Assembly: GCA_001825315.1 (NCBI GenBank)
Contig: MHVR01000003.1
Span: forward strand, 1 to 40,632
Length of the DNA: 40,632 nucleotides
Direction: 5' to 3'
Source: Candidatus Zambryskibacteria bacterium RIFCSPHIGHO2_02_FULL_43_14
GTDB taxonomy: Bacteria; Patescibacteriota; Minisyncoccia; Phycocordibacterales; Zambryskibacteraceae
Below the pieces are notes generated by a model. It had not been told where the DNA came from. It was given only the letters and a program-made list of their open reading frames with translations, and searched no databases. The translations under genes and the position numbers were made by a program. This document shows, in pieces, positions 29,102-38,721 of this stretch (position 1 is the first letter of the stretch; each line of letters begins with the position of its first letter).

Positions 29102-30280
29102 ATGAAAAAAACCATAAAATTGTTATCTGTTCTCGTAGTTACCGGGATCTTCCTGATGACAAGTAGTTCAGTCGCGGCTACTACCATAGGCGAACTTCTT
29201 TCTCAGCTTGCGGCTCTACAGGCACAAATTAATGCTTTACAAAATAGAGATCCCGTGTCTACAGCACCATATATTTTTAAACAAAATCTAACAGTCGGGT
29301 CTACTGGACCAGAGGTATCGTCTTTGCAACAAATGCTTGTGGCCCAGGGTCATTTGATTATGCCAGCAGGCGTAGCTTTCGGTTATTTTGGCTTTTTGAC
29401 TAAAACGGCCGTAGCTAAATGGCAGTCAGCAAATGGCGTATCACCGTCGGTCGGATACTGGGGGCCAATCTCTAGGACAAAGCAAGCAACTCTTAATAAA
29501 GTTAACGTTAGTATCGGTTCTGCACCTAACAGGAGTAGTGGTGGTGGGGGATCTTCAAGTAGAAGTTCTTCGTCTGGCAATGGGGGAAGTTCGGCATCGA
29601 ATCCACCCGCTGCCACTCCAACTCCTACTCCACTTTCTCCACCTTCAACTCCCACTTTTTCTCCGCAACCATCGCAATACCCTTTACATACAAATATTAC
29701 TGCGGCAGTCTTCTGGGTAGGAGAACCACAGGGTAATGGCTCATCTGAAGATAATGCTCTGTCTGCTTGGGATGATGACTGGCAGGTGCATTATGGCGGT
29801 TACGACGATTATCAAAATCGCAACGGTTATTATCCAACAGGATTTACCCCAAAAGAAAATCCGTTTTATTTGGACCTGCCGTATAACGACTTCAATGACA
29901 ACGGCAATCCGAAATCTAACCGCCTGACCGTAGTACCATGGGCCAATGAAAAAAACTGGAGTTCGGAAGAATCAATGATGAAGAATCGTTGGGTCAAGAT
30001 CACGAGAAACGATATTATTTGCTATGGACAGATTGAAGATGCTGGTCCTTATCAATACGATGATTATAATTACGTTTTCGGAACTAACGATGCTAGACCG
30101 AAGAGTACCATTTCTAATAATGCCGGTATGGATGTCTCTCCAGCACTTCGAGATTGTTTGCACTTCGTGGGATTAAATAATGTAGATAATAAAGTTGATT
30201 GGCAGTTTGTGAATTTCTCTGATGTGCCGAGCGGACCGTGGAAGGAAATAGTTACCACTTCTCAAATAAATTGGCCATAA
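29102..30280 (+). CDS. Secreted peptidoglycan-binding protein with C-terminal double-psi-barrel-like domain
   Basis: After a signal peptide (MKKTIKLLSVLVVTGIFLMT) comes ELLSQLAALQAQINALQ, a short coil often seen in CPR secreted proteins. A PG_binding_1 domain follows (NLTVGSTGPEVSSLQQMLVA ... GYWGPISRTKQ), then a Ser/Gly/Pro/Thr-rich linker. The C-terminal 190-residue Trp/Tyr/Asp-rich domain contains CYGQIEDAGPYQYDDYNYVF and NNAGMDVSPALRDCL. The DAGP ... MDVSPA pattern resembles RlpA/expansin-like double-psi beta-barrels, which bind or cleave glycans; two Cys could pair. ATG 29102 is chosen because it begins the signal peptide. It lies directly after the glycosyltransferase and probably acts on the same wall layer. 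Confidence 0.83.
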   Translation: MKKTIKLLSVLVVTGIFLMTSSSVAATTIGELLSQLAALQAQINALQNRDPVSTAPYIFKQNLTVGSTGPEVSSLQQMLVAQGHLIMPAGVAFGYFGFLTKTAVAKWQSANGVSPSVGYWGPISRTKQATLNKVNVSIGSAPNRSSGGGGSSSRSSSSGNGGSSASNPPAATPTPTPLSPPSTPTFSPQPSQYPLHTNITAAVFWVGEPQGNGSSEDNALSAWDDDWQVHYGGYDDYQNRNGYYPTGFTPKENPFYLDLPYNDFNDNGNPKSNRLTVVPWANEKNWSSEESMMKNRWVKITRNDIICYGQIEDAGPYQYDDYNYVFGTNDARPKSTISNNAGMDVSPALRDCLHFVGLNNVDNKVDWQFVNFSDVPSGPWKEIVTTSQINWP

Positions 30281-30453
30281 TATAAAAGACATTAAATTGA
30301 TATAGACCCCTTGTATTATTTTGTCGTTTATAGTAATATCCAGACACACTTAAATATATAAGACATTATCTTAAATAATGGCTTGTATAAAGAGTTTAAA
30401 GGAATCAGTATTATTACTTGCCTGGTTTCGATTAAATATCAACGATTATTATT

Positions 30454-33400
30454 ATGAAGAGGTTCACATCACGCGGGGCAATCATTATTTTCGTTCTCGG
30501 TCTGGTTTTCAGTAATGCTAGTTCAATTTCAGCGGATACGACATCGACTCTTTTGCCTAATGGCCAGGGTAATTACACTTCTTGGAATGGAGACGAGAAC
30601 GATTTGGACGAGAGTGGTACGCCTAGTTGTGGTAGTAATGACTATATTGATAGTAACAATAGTAATAATCGCGAATCTGTAAATTTAGATCTTTCATCTA
30701 TCCCAAATGGAAACACAATAACTAGTGTAGAAGTTTTTACATGGGATGTTGCGCAGTTCTTTTTTAATGTAGGTGGCACGTATCAAACTTTTGTTAGAGT
30801 TGGCACGACCGATACAAACTCTGGTGTTAATCTTAATACTACAAGTTCAAACGGTTGCACTCAAAGGAGTCAGGTCATAAATATAGTTGACTTCGTCAAG
30901 AGTGGTACGACCGATCTTGAAGTGGGTGTGATGAAAGTTGGCAATACAACAGTTCGAGTTGGTGCGATAAGAGCTATCGTCACACACACTCCTCCCGACA
31001 CTATTGCTCCCGTTCTCGCTCAAGTGACAGCAGTTCCAACTATAACCAATGATGTTACTCCTAACTACACATTCAGTTCAACCGAAGCGGGAATTATTGC
31101 TTACAACGGTCTGTGTGGCACTGGTAGTTTATCTTCTGCCGTAGTAGGAAATAACACAACTACCTATGGATCACTTACAAATGGTGCCACCTATGGTAAT
31201 TGCACTATTACAGTCACGGATGCGGCGGGAAATGGGAGTATCCCGTTACCTGTAAGTGAATTCTCCATAAACACTGATGTCTTCAATAAAGGTATGGTTT
31301 CTCTCTCTTTCGACGACGGTACGCAATCCATCTATGACAATGCTCGTCCTATTCTCAATGCTGCTAGTGGTGGAATTGGTTACGACAGCACCCAATATAT
31401 TATCTCTGGTGCAATGGGATGTGCTGACATCAATAGTCCGGATTGCAGTTTTATGACTACTGCCGAGGTTAATATTTTAGAATCTGAAGGTCATGAGATT
31501 GCTGCCCATACCCGCACGGATCCTTGTGAGGTTGAACCATGCACGGGTCTTACTGGGCGTACTCCTATTGAACTTTTATTTGAAGTGGATGGTTTGCGTT
31601 TAGATCTCCTACAAGACATTGGTCTGCCGGTCAATACCTTTGCTTATCCTTTTGGCGTATTCGATGACGCGCTCATTCTCAAATTGAAGTCAGCTGGAAT
31701 TATCGGCGCTCGAACCGTGGATTTTATTGGCCCGTCAGCCGAGCATCTGTTTAACACGAAATCTACCAATCGCTACAAGCTGAATGCGGTGCAGGTAAAC
31801 ATCAATACTCCAATTACTCCTTTAGATCCACCAGAAGATCCAGATTTTGGAAACGTTGAAGAGTGGATTGATGAGGCGATTGCCGCAAACAAGTGGCTGA
31901 TTCTAGTCTTCCATGAAATCAAAGATGTTTGTGGAGATGAAATTTCCTGTACAACCCCAGCCAAACTTCAGACTATTACTGATTATCTAGACAGTAAAGG
32001 TGACAGCGTTGATGTCATTACCGTTAAAGAAGGTCTTTCACAGATGAATGATAATCCGGTATCGAATACCGGCGTACCGTCCATTGTTATTGCTGAAGAA
32101 GTGGCTGGAGTTGTTGGTGCAGAAGCAACTTCTCCTCTCGGCGCTCCAGTAACATTCACTCCAGCAGTAACTGACGACGACACAGGACTTCCTTCTACCT
32201 TGAACGCTTTTTGTACCATTCCAACCTTGGTTCTGAATACAAACTGGGGAGTTAGTTTCCCGACAGTTGTCATGTCTGGCGACACATTTGCGATGGGCAC
32301 TACGACAGTTACATGCACATCAGCAGATGCTGGCGGACGCCTTGGTACTAAAACCTTTGATGTAGTAGTAGCCAACAGCGCAGTTCCTTCTGTGACTATT
32401 ACAACCACATCTACCAATCCTACCAACATCTCACCAATTCCAGTTGCTGCTACTTTTTCTGAATCAGTAACCGGACTGACACAAGAAGATATTGCTGTTA
32501 CCAACGGTAGTGCGGAAAACTTTCTCGGCAGTGGTACCACATATACCTTTGACATAACACCTGTTACAGATGGGGAAGTAACGGTCAATATTCCAACAGG
32601 TTCTGCTCAAGATTCTGGCGGAGCGGACAACCTTGCTACAACTTCTATCTCTGTCATTTATGACGCTACAGCTCCGGAGCTCTCTATTACCGATGGTCCG
32701 GTCGAAGCTTCTACTATTACAACGACCGAGACATCATTCTCCTTTGTTGCTACAGGCGCAGATATTGTTGAATGCAAGCTCGATGGCGAAGGATACGCTC
32801 CATGTGATTCTCCGAAAGTATTGACTACTCTCGTCGAAGGCCTTCACACCTTTATGGTCAGAGCTTCTGATATTGCTCTCAATTCTACAGAAGTTTCTCG
32901 AACCTTCACGGTTGATACTCTGCCTCCGGTTTTGGTAGAAGTAACGCCGGTTCCAAGTCCTGCAAGCATTACTCCGAGTTATACTTTCAGTTCAACTGAA
33001 GCAGGGGTAATAACTTATGGCGGTTCCTGTTCCAGCGCTACTCTAGACGCGGTTGTTGGAGACAATACCGTAACCTTCAATGCTCTGGTTGGTGGAACTT
33101 ATAGCGACTGTACTATTACTGTTACAGATGCTTCCGCTCATATAAGTGAATCTCTAGCAATCAATGAGTTTACAGTTGACGACAGCGCACCGGTAATCAC
33201 GATAAATAGCCAGCCAAATCTATTCATTAACACCACTGATGCGGAGATTAACTTTACAGTCACAGATGCGTTAACAGTTGTCTGCACTTTCGATACTGTC
33301 AACAATGCTTGTGAAAGTGATGTTCCGGTTTCTCTATCTGGCCTTAGCGAAGCCGCTCACGAATTCGTCATCGTCGCTACCGACGAAGTAGGGAACAGCG

Positions 33401-34923
33401 CCACCAGCACCGCGAACTTCACCGTTGATTTGACTGCACCGGTACTTGCCGTCAACTCACTGGCAACCAATGACACTACTCCGACTGTTACCGGCACTAC
33501 GGATGATTCTGCTGACGTTACAATAACTGTAAACGCAGTAGAATACCTCACTACTCCAATTCTCGGAGCATGGTCTGTAACTATTCCTGCAGAAAACGAA
33601 CTTATTGACGGCGTATATCCTGTATCAGCAGTAAGCACAGATGCCGCTGGTAATCTATCTAATCTTGCGGAAGGCACTCTAACCATTAACACCCAAGCTC
33701 CTGACTTGACTCTCGATCCAATTGCCTCGAATGTTACCGCCATTACGGGTACCACTGAACCGACAGGTGTGACTGTTACTGTCACAGTTACTGATTCGGA
33801 ACTTAATGGCTTCACTTATGATGCTTCCGTTGACGGAGCCGGCATCTGGTCAGCTACCATCACTGATGTACTTGCTGAAGGCGTTTACACTGTCACTGTC
33901 ACTGCCACCGATGAACTCGGAAATGTGGCCACTCTCCCTTCCACCCTTACTATAGATACCACTAGTCCGGTTCTCACTTTGGTCGGCACCGATCCTGTTG
34001 ATGTGAATCTTAACGGCATTTACACAGAAGAAGGTGCAACAGGTACAGATAATATTGACTCAACTGTTACAGTGGTGATTGGCGGTGACACGGTAGACAC
34101 GGGAGTTCTCGGAGCCGAATACACTATCACTTATAGCGCAGTGGATACTTCTGGTAACTCATCCGGAATTACAAGGACCGTTCGTATTAAAGATCTTGAA
34201 GCTCCGGTACTCACACTCACTGGCGCGTCTCCTATGAATCTTGCAATTGGTCAGGAGTATGTTGAATCGGGTGCAATAGGTGTCGATAACGTAGATGCTT
34301 CGGTCGAAGTGACTATCGGTGGAGATACGGTAAATACGGCAATTGTCGGTACCTACTCTGTCACCTACGATGCGACAGATACAGCCGGTAATGTAGCTAC
34401 TCAAATTATCCGCACGGTAGTAGTTTCTGATCTCGTAGTCTCAACTGAAGAGACTAATACACCCGCAACAGATAGTATTACAATCACTTGGACTACCAGT
34501 CATCCATCGACCAGTCGAGTAGTTTACGACACCGTTTCTCATAATCCTATAACGGATCCTGCTCCCAACTACGGTTACGCCAACTCTACGGTTGAAGATG
34601 CTACTCTTGTCACTGAGCATTCTGTAGTAGTGAGCGGCCTTTCCGCAGGCACAACTTACTTCTTGCGACCGATATCACACGGTTCTCCGGAGGTGGTAGG
34701 AAACGAAGTTTCCGTAATTACTCAAAATGTACCTATTGCGGAAGTAACGAGACATAGGACACAAGGACAATTCTCGCGTCCAATAAATCTAACAGGTCAA
34801 GTTTTGGGAGCGTTTACTACTAGTGGCAATCAGGATCAAATAGAAGCTATAAAAGCGCAATTAATAATTCTTATGCAGGAGCTCATCAAGCTTCTACAAA
34901 TCGAGATAAACGCTAAAAGTTAG
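30454..34923 (+). CDS. Giant surface protein: NodB-like domain plus Ig-like repeats
   Basis: This 1489-residue exported protein has a signal peptide of about 27 residues and an N-terminal beta-domain (about 28-180). One Ig-like unit precedes a NodB polysaccharide-deacetylase domain (about 278-530) with SFDDG (D287-D288), YPFG and LVFHEI. The second metal motif reads H352-T-R-T-D356, so the His expected at the fifth position is Asp. A HYR-like domain, Big_12-like and several other Ig-like domains follow, including a second copy of the unit before NodB (SSTEAG.I.Y.G.C). Then come two DUF5011-like units, a fibronectin-like domain and a C-terminal IEAIKAQLIILMQELIKLLQ helix seen in CPR surface proteins. 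The 173 bp before it are A/T-rich with no clear promoter. Confidence 0.88.
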   Translation: MKRFTSRGAIIIFVLGLVFSNASSISADTTSTLLPNGQGNYTSWNGDENDLDESGTPSCGSNDYIDSNNSNNRESVNLDLSSIPNGNTITSVEVFTWDVAQFFFNVGGTYQTFVRVGTTDTNSGVNLNTTSSNGCTQRSQVINIVDFVKSGTTDLEVGVMKVGNTTVRVGAIRAIVTHTPPDTIAPVLAQVTAVPTITNDVTPNYTFSSTEAGIIAYNGLCGTGSLSSAVVGNNTTTYGSLTNGATYGNCTITVTDAAGNGSIPLPVSEFSINTDVFNKGMVSLSFDDGTQSIYDNARPILNAASGGIGYDSTQYIISGAMGCADINSPDCSFMTTAEVNILESEGHEIAAHTRTDPCEVEPCTGLTGRTPIELLFEVDGLRLDLLQDIGLPVNTFAYPFGVFDDALILKLKSAGIIGARTVDFIGPSAEHLFNTKSTNRYKLNAVQVNINTPITPLDPPEDPDFGNVEEWIDEAIAANKWLILVFHEIKDVCGDEISCTTPAKLQTITDYLDSKGDSVDVITVKEGLSQMNDNPVSNTGVPSIVIAEEVAGVVGAEATSPLGAPVTFTPAVTDDDTGLPSTLNAFCTIPTLVLNTNWGVSFPTVVMSGDTFAMGTTTVTCTSADAGGRLGTKTFDVVVANSAVPSVTITTTSTNPTNISPIPVAATFSESVTGLTQEDIAVTNGSAENFLGSGTTYTFDITPVTDGEVTVNIPTGSAQDSGGADNLATTSISVIYDATAPELSITDGPVEASTITTTETSFSFVATGADIVECKLDGEGYAPCDSPKVLTTLVEGLHTFMVRASDIALNSTEVSRTFTVDTLPPVLVEVTPVPSPASITPSYTFSSTEAGVITYGGSCSSATLDAVVGDNTVTFNALVGGTYSDCTITVTDASAHISESLAINEFTVDDSAPVITINSQPNLFINTTDAEINFTVTDALTVVCTFDTVNNACESDVPVSLSGLSEAAHEFVIVATDEVGNSATSTANFTVDLTAPVLAVNSLATNDTTPTVTGTTDDSADVTITVNAVEYLTTPILGAWSVTIPAENELIDGVYPVSAVSTDAAGNLSNLAEGTLTINTQAPDLTLDPIASNVTAITGTTEPTGVTVTVTVTDSELNGFTYDASVDGAGIWSATITDVLAEGVYTVTVTATDELGNVATLPSTLTIDTTSPVLTLVGTDPVDVNLNGIYTEEGATGTDNIDSTVTVVIGGDTVDTGVLGAEYTITYSAVDTSGNSSGITRTVRIKDLEAPVLTLTGASPMNLAIGQEYVESGAIGVDNVDASVEVTIGGDTVNTAIVGTYSVTYDATDTAGNVATQIIRTVVVSDLVVSTEETNTPATDSITITWTTSHPSTSRVVYDTVSHNPITDPAPNYGYANSTVEDATLVTEHSVVVSGLSAGTTYFLRPISHGSPEVVGNEVSVITQNVPIAEVTRHRTQGQFSRPINLTGQVLGAFTTSGNQDQIEAIKAQLIILMQELIKLLQIEINAKS

Positions 34924-34953
34924 AGAAGAAAGATTATAATAAGAGATTAGACA

Positions 34954-34993
34954 ACACCAAAAAACCGCCTTTAAAAAGGCGGTTTTTTGGTGT
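34954..34993. terminator. Bidirectional-looking intrinsic terminator
   Basis: A near-perfect hairpin: ACACC-A6-CCGCC-TTT pairs with AAA-GGCGG-T6-GGTGT. It ends the giant surface-protein gene and precedes the CAP gene by 12 bp. Confidence 0.92.
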
Positions 34994-35005
34994 ATTCTTA
35001 AACAG

Positions 35006-35923
35006 ATGTTCAGGTGGTTTAAGAAACATTTCATACCGCACGAAGGCAATAATCATAGGCCGCACTTTCTCCATGGTCCCAATGCTCGCAAAATTGTTTT
35101 AGCGGTACTAGCTCTTGAGCTTATTCTCTTTGTTCTCCCATCTATTACGTTTTTTCGCGGGCCGGATTTTCTTGCTTCAGTTTTGCCTTCGGTGCTCAAT
35201 AATCTTACCAACGATAAGCGCGCCAGTGCTCATCTCAACCAGCTTACAACCAACTTGCTACTTGAGCAGGCTGCCGCCAGAAAAGCTTCCGATATGGCCT
35301 CTAAAGGCTACTTTGCCCACAACAGTCCCGAAGGAGTTACTCCGTGGTACTGGCTTAGAGTTTCCGGATATCTTTATGATACGGCCGGTGAAAATCTGGC
35401 TGTTAACTTTACCGACTCGAAAGATGTAACCGAGGCCTGGATGAATTCTCCCGCTCATCGTGACAATATTCTTAGACAGGGATTTACCGAAATAGGTACC
35501 GCCGCCGCTACCGGTTATTATGACGGGCGTGAGGCCATCTTTGTTGTTCAGTATTATGCTCGTCCTTCAAACATAATTTCCGTTACAAATTTGGTTTCAA
35601 CTGTTATCGCTTCTTCGACTGCTCCGGCTACTGTCGCAGTAGCTTCTTCCACTGCTGTTTTGGGCGAAGTGATAAACTCCCTTTCTACATCGCCGAAGCG
35701 CAATACCGATTTTGCGCTTCTTGGTATCTTGGGCGTAGTGGTGCTTGCTTTGGTAATTAATCTAATTACGAAAACCCGAGAGAAACATCCCGACCTTATT
35801 ACCAACGGCCTCGCTGTGATAGTGATCATCATCACTATATATTTGTCCAATAATTATTTGTTCAGTACTTATCCTACTGTACCGCTAGGGCAAGCTCTGA
35901 TTTCGGAAATTACTTTTAACTAA
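35006..35923 (+). CDS. CAP-domain (SCP/YkwD) membrane protein
   Basis: One N-terminal helix (IVLAVLALELILFVLPSITF) leads to an extracytoplasmic CAP domain (about 70-195). Its signatures are EQAAARKASDMASKGYFAHN, then GENLAVNF, AWMNSPAHRDNIL and FVVQYYARPS. A Ser/Thr/Ala-rich linker and two C-terminal helices follow (LLGILGVVVLALVINLI and GLAVIVIIITIYLSNNYLF). Bacterial CAP proteins are secreted and mostly of unknown activity; some bind lipids or act in the envelope. Being held by membrane segments on both sides is less usual. TATTCT (34993-34998) ends 7 nt before the ATG. It is followed 10 bp later by the second deacetylase. Confidence 0.9.
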   Translation: MFRWFKKHFIPHEGNNHRPHFLHGPNARKIVLAVLALELILFVLPSITFFRGPDFLASVLPSVLNNLTNDKRASAHLNQLTTNLLLEQAAARKASDMASKGYFAHNSPEGVTPWYWLRVSGYLYDTAGENLAVNFTDSKDVTEAWMNSPAHRDNILRQGFTEIGTAAATGYYDGREAIFVVQYYARPSNIISVTNLVSTVIASSTAPATVAVASSTAVLGEVINSLSTSPKRNTDFALLGILGVVVLALVINLITKTREKHPDLITNGLAVIVIIITIYLSNNYLFSTYPTVPLGQALISEITFN

Positions 35924-35933
35924 ATAATCAAAT

Positions 35934-37517
35934 ATGAATAAAACATGGAAAAGTCTTACATCTCTCGTTACCATTTTTATTGCGATAGGCAGTTTCTCAA
36001 TTCCAAGTGTCAGCGCCGAAGAAGTAAATCTCATTCAGAATTCTTCATTTGAGATTCAAGCTAGCGACGGAAGTCCTGCCAATTGGTCGAAGAATTATTG
36101 GGGTTCTCCGGTGCCGACTTTCAAATATCTCAATACCGGCAGGACTGGCGCGGGGAAAAGTGCTTCAGTTACTCTCAACAGGAAATCGACTGGAGGCGCA
36201 GATTGGGGTCACACCTCAGTCCTTGTCGAAGAGGGTGCTTCTTATAGGTATAGCAATTGGTATAAATCAAATGTCGCGACAGAAATAGATGCGGAGTTTA
36301 CTGATAGCAAGGGGAAACTTTCATATGCTTTGGTAGCCACACTGCCGTCTTCCGGTAATACTTGGAAACAAGCGTCTTCAACTTTAACCATTCCAGCCGA
36401 TGTCACCAAGGTGACGGTCTTCCATTTTATTAGTAAGAAGGGAACACTGACTGTTGATGATTTTTCTCTGGTTAAAGTGGAAACCACACCGACACCTCCA
36501 CCACCTACGGACCCGAATTTGTTTAATAAGGGTTTAGTCACTCTCTCATTCGATGACGGTTTGAAATCGGTCTTTGATAACATTAACCTTCTCGGTAGTC
36601 TCAAGAGCACTCAATATATCTATACCGAACCGATGTTTGGTGCTACGGAATGCGCAGGCGCCTGTTACGAAGACTTCATGAATATTTCTAACGTTAAAAG
36701 TCTCTACAATGCCGGTCATGAAGTCGCGTCGCATACTCGCTCTCATCCTAACCTGACCGCCGTTTCGGCCGTCACGAAACTCTTCGAAACAGACGGTTCC
36801 CGTCTCGATCTCTTGAGAGAAATAGGCATTCCAGTTTCTAATCTCGCATATCCCTATGGCGAATCTAACACCGATGTTGTAGCCAAATTACAGTCAGCCG
36901 GTTTTGTCGGAGCTCGCACGGTTGTTCCGGATGATCTCAATACTAGAAACACGAACCGCTACGCTCTCTTCGCGCGGCAGGTAAACGGCAATACCAGTTT
37001 TGCAGAAGTGAAGAGTTGGATTGACGAAGCAATTTTAAGTAAAAAGTGGCTCATTCTTGTATTCCACGAAATTAGAAATTCTTGTGGTAGTGAAGTTTAT
37101 TGCGCCACACCCACAACTCTTAGCGGTATCGTCAGTTATCTCACAACTCAAAACAGTAATGTCAATGTGGTCACAGTAGCTCAAGGTCTTGCTCAAATGA
37201 ACAATAATCCTGTTTCTAATCCCGGTGTACCAGTCATCGCACAAGAAGATATTACTGTCACTACCACTTCTCAAACCGGCGCTCCGGTAACATTTTCACC
37301 CGCGGTTTCAGACGATGACACAGGTCTGTCTCTTACTCTCAACGCTTTTTGTACCATAGCAAATACCGTTCCTGACCCTTATTCAGGATTAATTTTTCCA
37401 ACAGTTGTCACTTCCGGATACACTTTTTCGATAGGGACAACGATCGTAACGTGTACAGCAACGGATACGGGTGGACGTATCGGCACTAAAACTTTTACCG
37501 TAAAAGTGACAAATTGA
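35934..37517 (+). CDS. Secreted NodB polysaccharide deacetylase with N-terminal carbohydrate-binding-like domain
   Basis: A signal peptide is followed by a CBM_4_9-like beta-sandwich (about 30-180, NLIQNSSFEIQASDGSPANW ... LTVDDFSLVKV), a Pro/Thr linker, and a NodB domain (about 195-430). The metal triad is complete: D208 in SFDDG, H267 and H271 in HTRSH. YPYG and LVFHEI are also present. A C-terminal HYR-like domain (APVTFSPAVSDDDTGLSLTL) matches the one in the giant surface protein. It is likely the active deacetylase for an N-acetylated surface polymer or peptidoglycan. It is a paralogue of the 30454 protein with shared NodB-HYR architecture. Confidence 0.9.
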   Translation: MNKTWKSLTSLVTIFIAIGSFSIPSVSAEEVNLIQNSSFEIQASDGSPANWSKNYWGSPVPTFKYLNTGRTGAGKSASVTLNRKSTGGADWGHTSVLVEEGASYRYSNWYKSNVATEIDAEFTDSKGKLSYALVATLPSSGNTWKQASSTLTIPADVTKVTVFHFISKKGTLTVDDFSLVKVETTPTPPPPTDPNLFNKGLVTLSFDDGLKSVFDNINLLGSLKSTQYIYTEPMFGATECAGACYEDFMNISNVKSLYNAGHEVASHTRSHPNLTAVSAVTKLFETDGSRLDLLREIGIPVSNLAYPYGESNTDVVAKLQSAGFVGARTVVPDDLNTRNTNRYALFARQVNGNTSFAEVKSWIDEAILSKKWLILVFHEIRNSCGSEVYCATPTTLSGIVSYLTTQNSNVNVVTVAQGLAQMNNNPVSNPGVPVIAQEDITVTTTSQTGAPVTFSPAVSDDDTGLSLTLNAFCTIANTVPDPYSGLIFPTVVTSGYTFSIGTTIVTCTATDTGGRIGTKTFTVKVTN

Positions 37518-37589
37518 TTACTTAATTTGTTTATCCAATAATTTTTTATTAAAAGACAAAATTTTTCTATCCACATTTTGTACACAGAG

Positions 37590-37618
37590 AAATGCACACA
37601 ATGCATTTTCTTTTTATT
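37590..37618 (+). terminator. Weak A/T-rich terminator after the deacetylase gene
   Basis: AAATGCA (37590-37596) pairs with TGCATTT (37602-37608) around CACAA, followed by TCTTTTTATT. The rest of this 192-bp gap is A/T-rich; GACAC/GTGTC (37647-37661) is a further small inverted repeat. Confidence 0.5.
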
Positions 37619-37709
37619 CAATTAAGAAATAAACTTCTGTCTAATGGACACTATACGTGTCGCATGACAAAAATAAAATTAGTACTTTAAAAAATAATTT
37701 AAATTAATT

Positions 37710-38633
37710 ATGAAAAGAATTCTTTTAAGTTTGGGAATGATAGTCTTCGTCGGAGGACTAGTTGCCGGAGCCACTGGCGCCTTCTTCTCTGATGAGGAAA
37801 CCTCAACGGGGAATACGTTTGCGGCTGGAGATATTGATCTCCAGATTGATAACGAGAGTTATGTAGTTGATTACAATATTCCGCAGTATCTAAACCCAAC
37901 AGGTCAGTTTATCTTCAGTACATCGACTTCTTGGGCGCTCGCAGATCTTGTAGCAGGTGTGCAAAAATTCTTTAACTTCTCTGACCTCAAACCAGGTGAC
38001 ATGGGAGAAGATACCATCTCAATTCATGTAGGCAGCAATAATGCATGGATGTGCGCTGCTGCACATATTACTGCAGATGAAGATGTAGATTGTACTGAAC
38101 CAGAGCTAACTAATGATCCGAGCTGTAACATTAATCCACTACTTGATGACGGTGAACTTGACGAAGGACTCCAATTCGCATTCTGGGCGGACGACGGCGA
38201 TAATGTATATGAGCCAGGCACTCCTACACAAGGCGGGATTGCAGAAGTCATCTTTCTTTCTGGCACTCTCGCAAATATGGGCGCGGCAGGGCAAATTACT
38301 CTTGCAGATTCGGTAAGTAGCATACTTGGTGGTAATACTCCAATCCCAGGAGACACCACTTTCTACATTGGTAAGGCGTGGTGTTTTGGAACACTGGTAA
38401 CTTCAGGTTTAACGCAGGATGGTATAGGCAAAACAGGCGATCCGCTTAACAACATTCCTTCAACGAACGGTCCAATTCAGCGACCGGGGGGTGTGGCGTG
38501 TGGCGGTTCTGGTGTAAACAATGCGGCACAGACTGATCGGGTTCAGGGCGATATGCAGTTCTATGCAGTTCAAGCGCGGAACAATCCGAACTTCCTTTGC
38601 TCAATAAACTACATACCACAGTGGTCTAACTAG
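37710..38633 (+). CDS. SipW-type signal / TasA-camelysin-like secreted protein, paralogue 1
   Basis: The N-terminus MKRILLSLGMIVFVGGLVAG followed by ATGAFFSDEETSTGNTF is the SipW-dependent signal region of TasA/CalY-type proteins, which form biofilm fibres or act as surface metallopeptidase-like proteins. The mature part is acidic and beta-rich, with LQIDNESYVVDYN, FFNFSDLKPGDMGEDTISIH and a FWADDGDNVYEPG acidic loop that could bind calcium. Four or more Cys occur in CAAAH, DCTEPE and CNINP. It is the first of three tandem paralogues. No SipW peptidase is in the window. The role as surface fibre is inferred from the signal type. Confidence 0.83.
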   Translation: MKRILLSLGMIVFVGGLVAGATGAFFSDEETSTGNTFAAGDIDLQIDNESYVVDYNIPQYLNPTGQFIFSTSTSWALADLVAGVQKFFNFSDLKPGDMGEDTISIHVGSNNAWMCAAAHITADEDVDCTEPELTNDPSCNINPLLDDGELDEGLQFAFWADDGDNVYEPGTPTQGGIAEVIFLSGTLANMGAAGQITLADSVSSILGGNTPIPGDTTFYIGKAWCFGTLVTSGLTQDGIGKTGDPLNNIPSTNGPIQRPGGVACGGSGVNNAAQTDRVQGDMQFYAVQARNNPNFLCSINYIPQWSN

Positions 38634-38654
38634 TAATTCTCTCTAGCCGTTCAG

Positions 38655-38675
38655 GAGCTCTGCAAAACAGGGCTC
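38655..38675 (+). promoter_or_regulatory. Intergenic hairpin between SipW-type paralogues 1 and 2
   Basis: GAGCTCTG pairs with CAGGGCTC (one G-T pair) around CAAAA. No T-run follows directly, so it may be an attenuator or RNA-stability element rather than a terminator. Confidence 0.45.
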
Positions 38676-38721
38676 TTGCGGGCTGGATGGGAATTCAGCT
38701 TTACAAATTTAATATTTACTC

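Noticed and set aside
31983-32588. Long open frame on the minus strand inside the giant surface protein
   Set aside because: It is antisense to a clear Ig-like repeat region and its low-complexity Val/Thr/Ser content mirrors the plus-strand protein.
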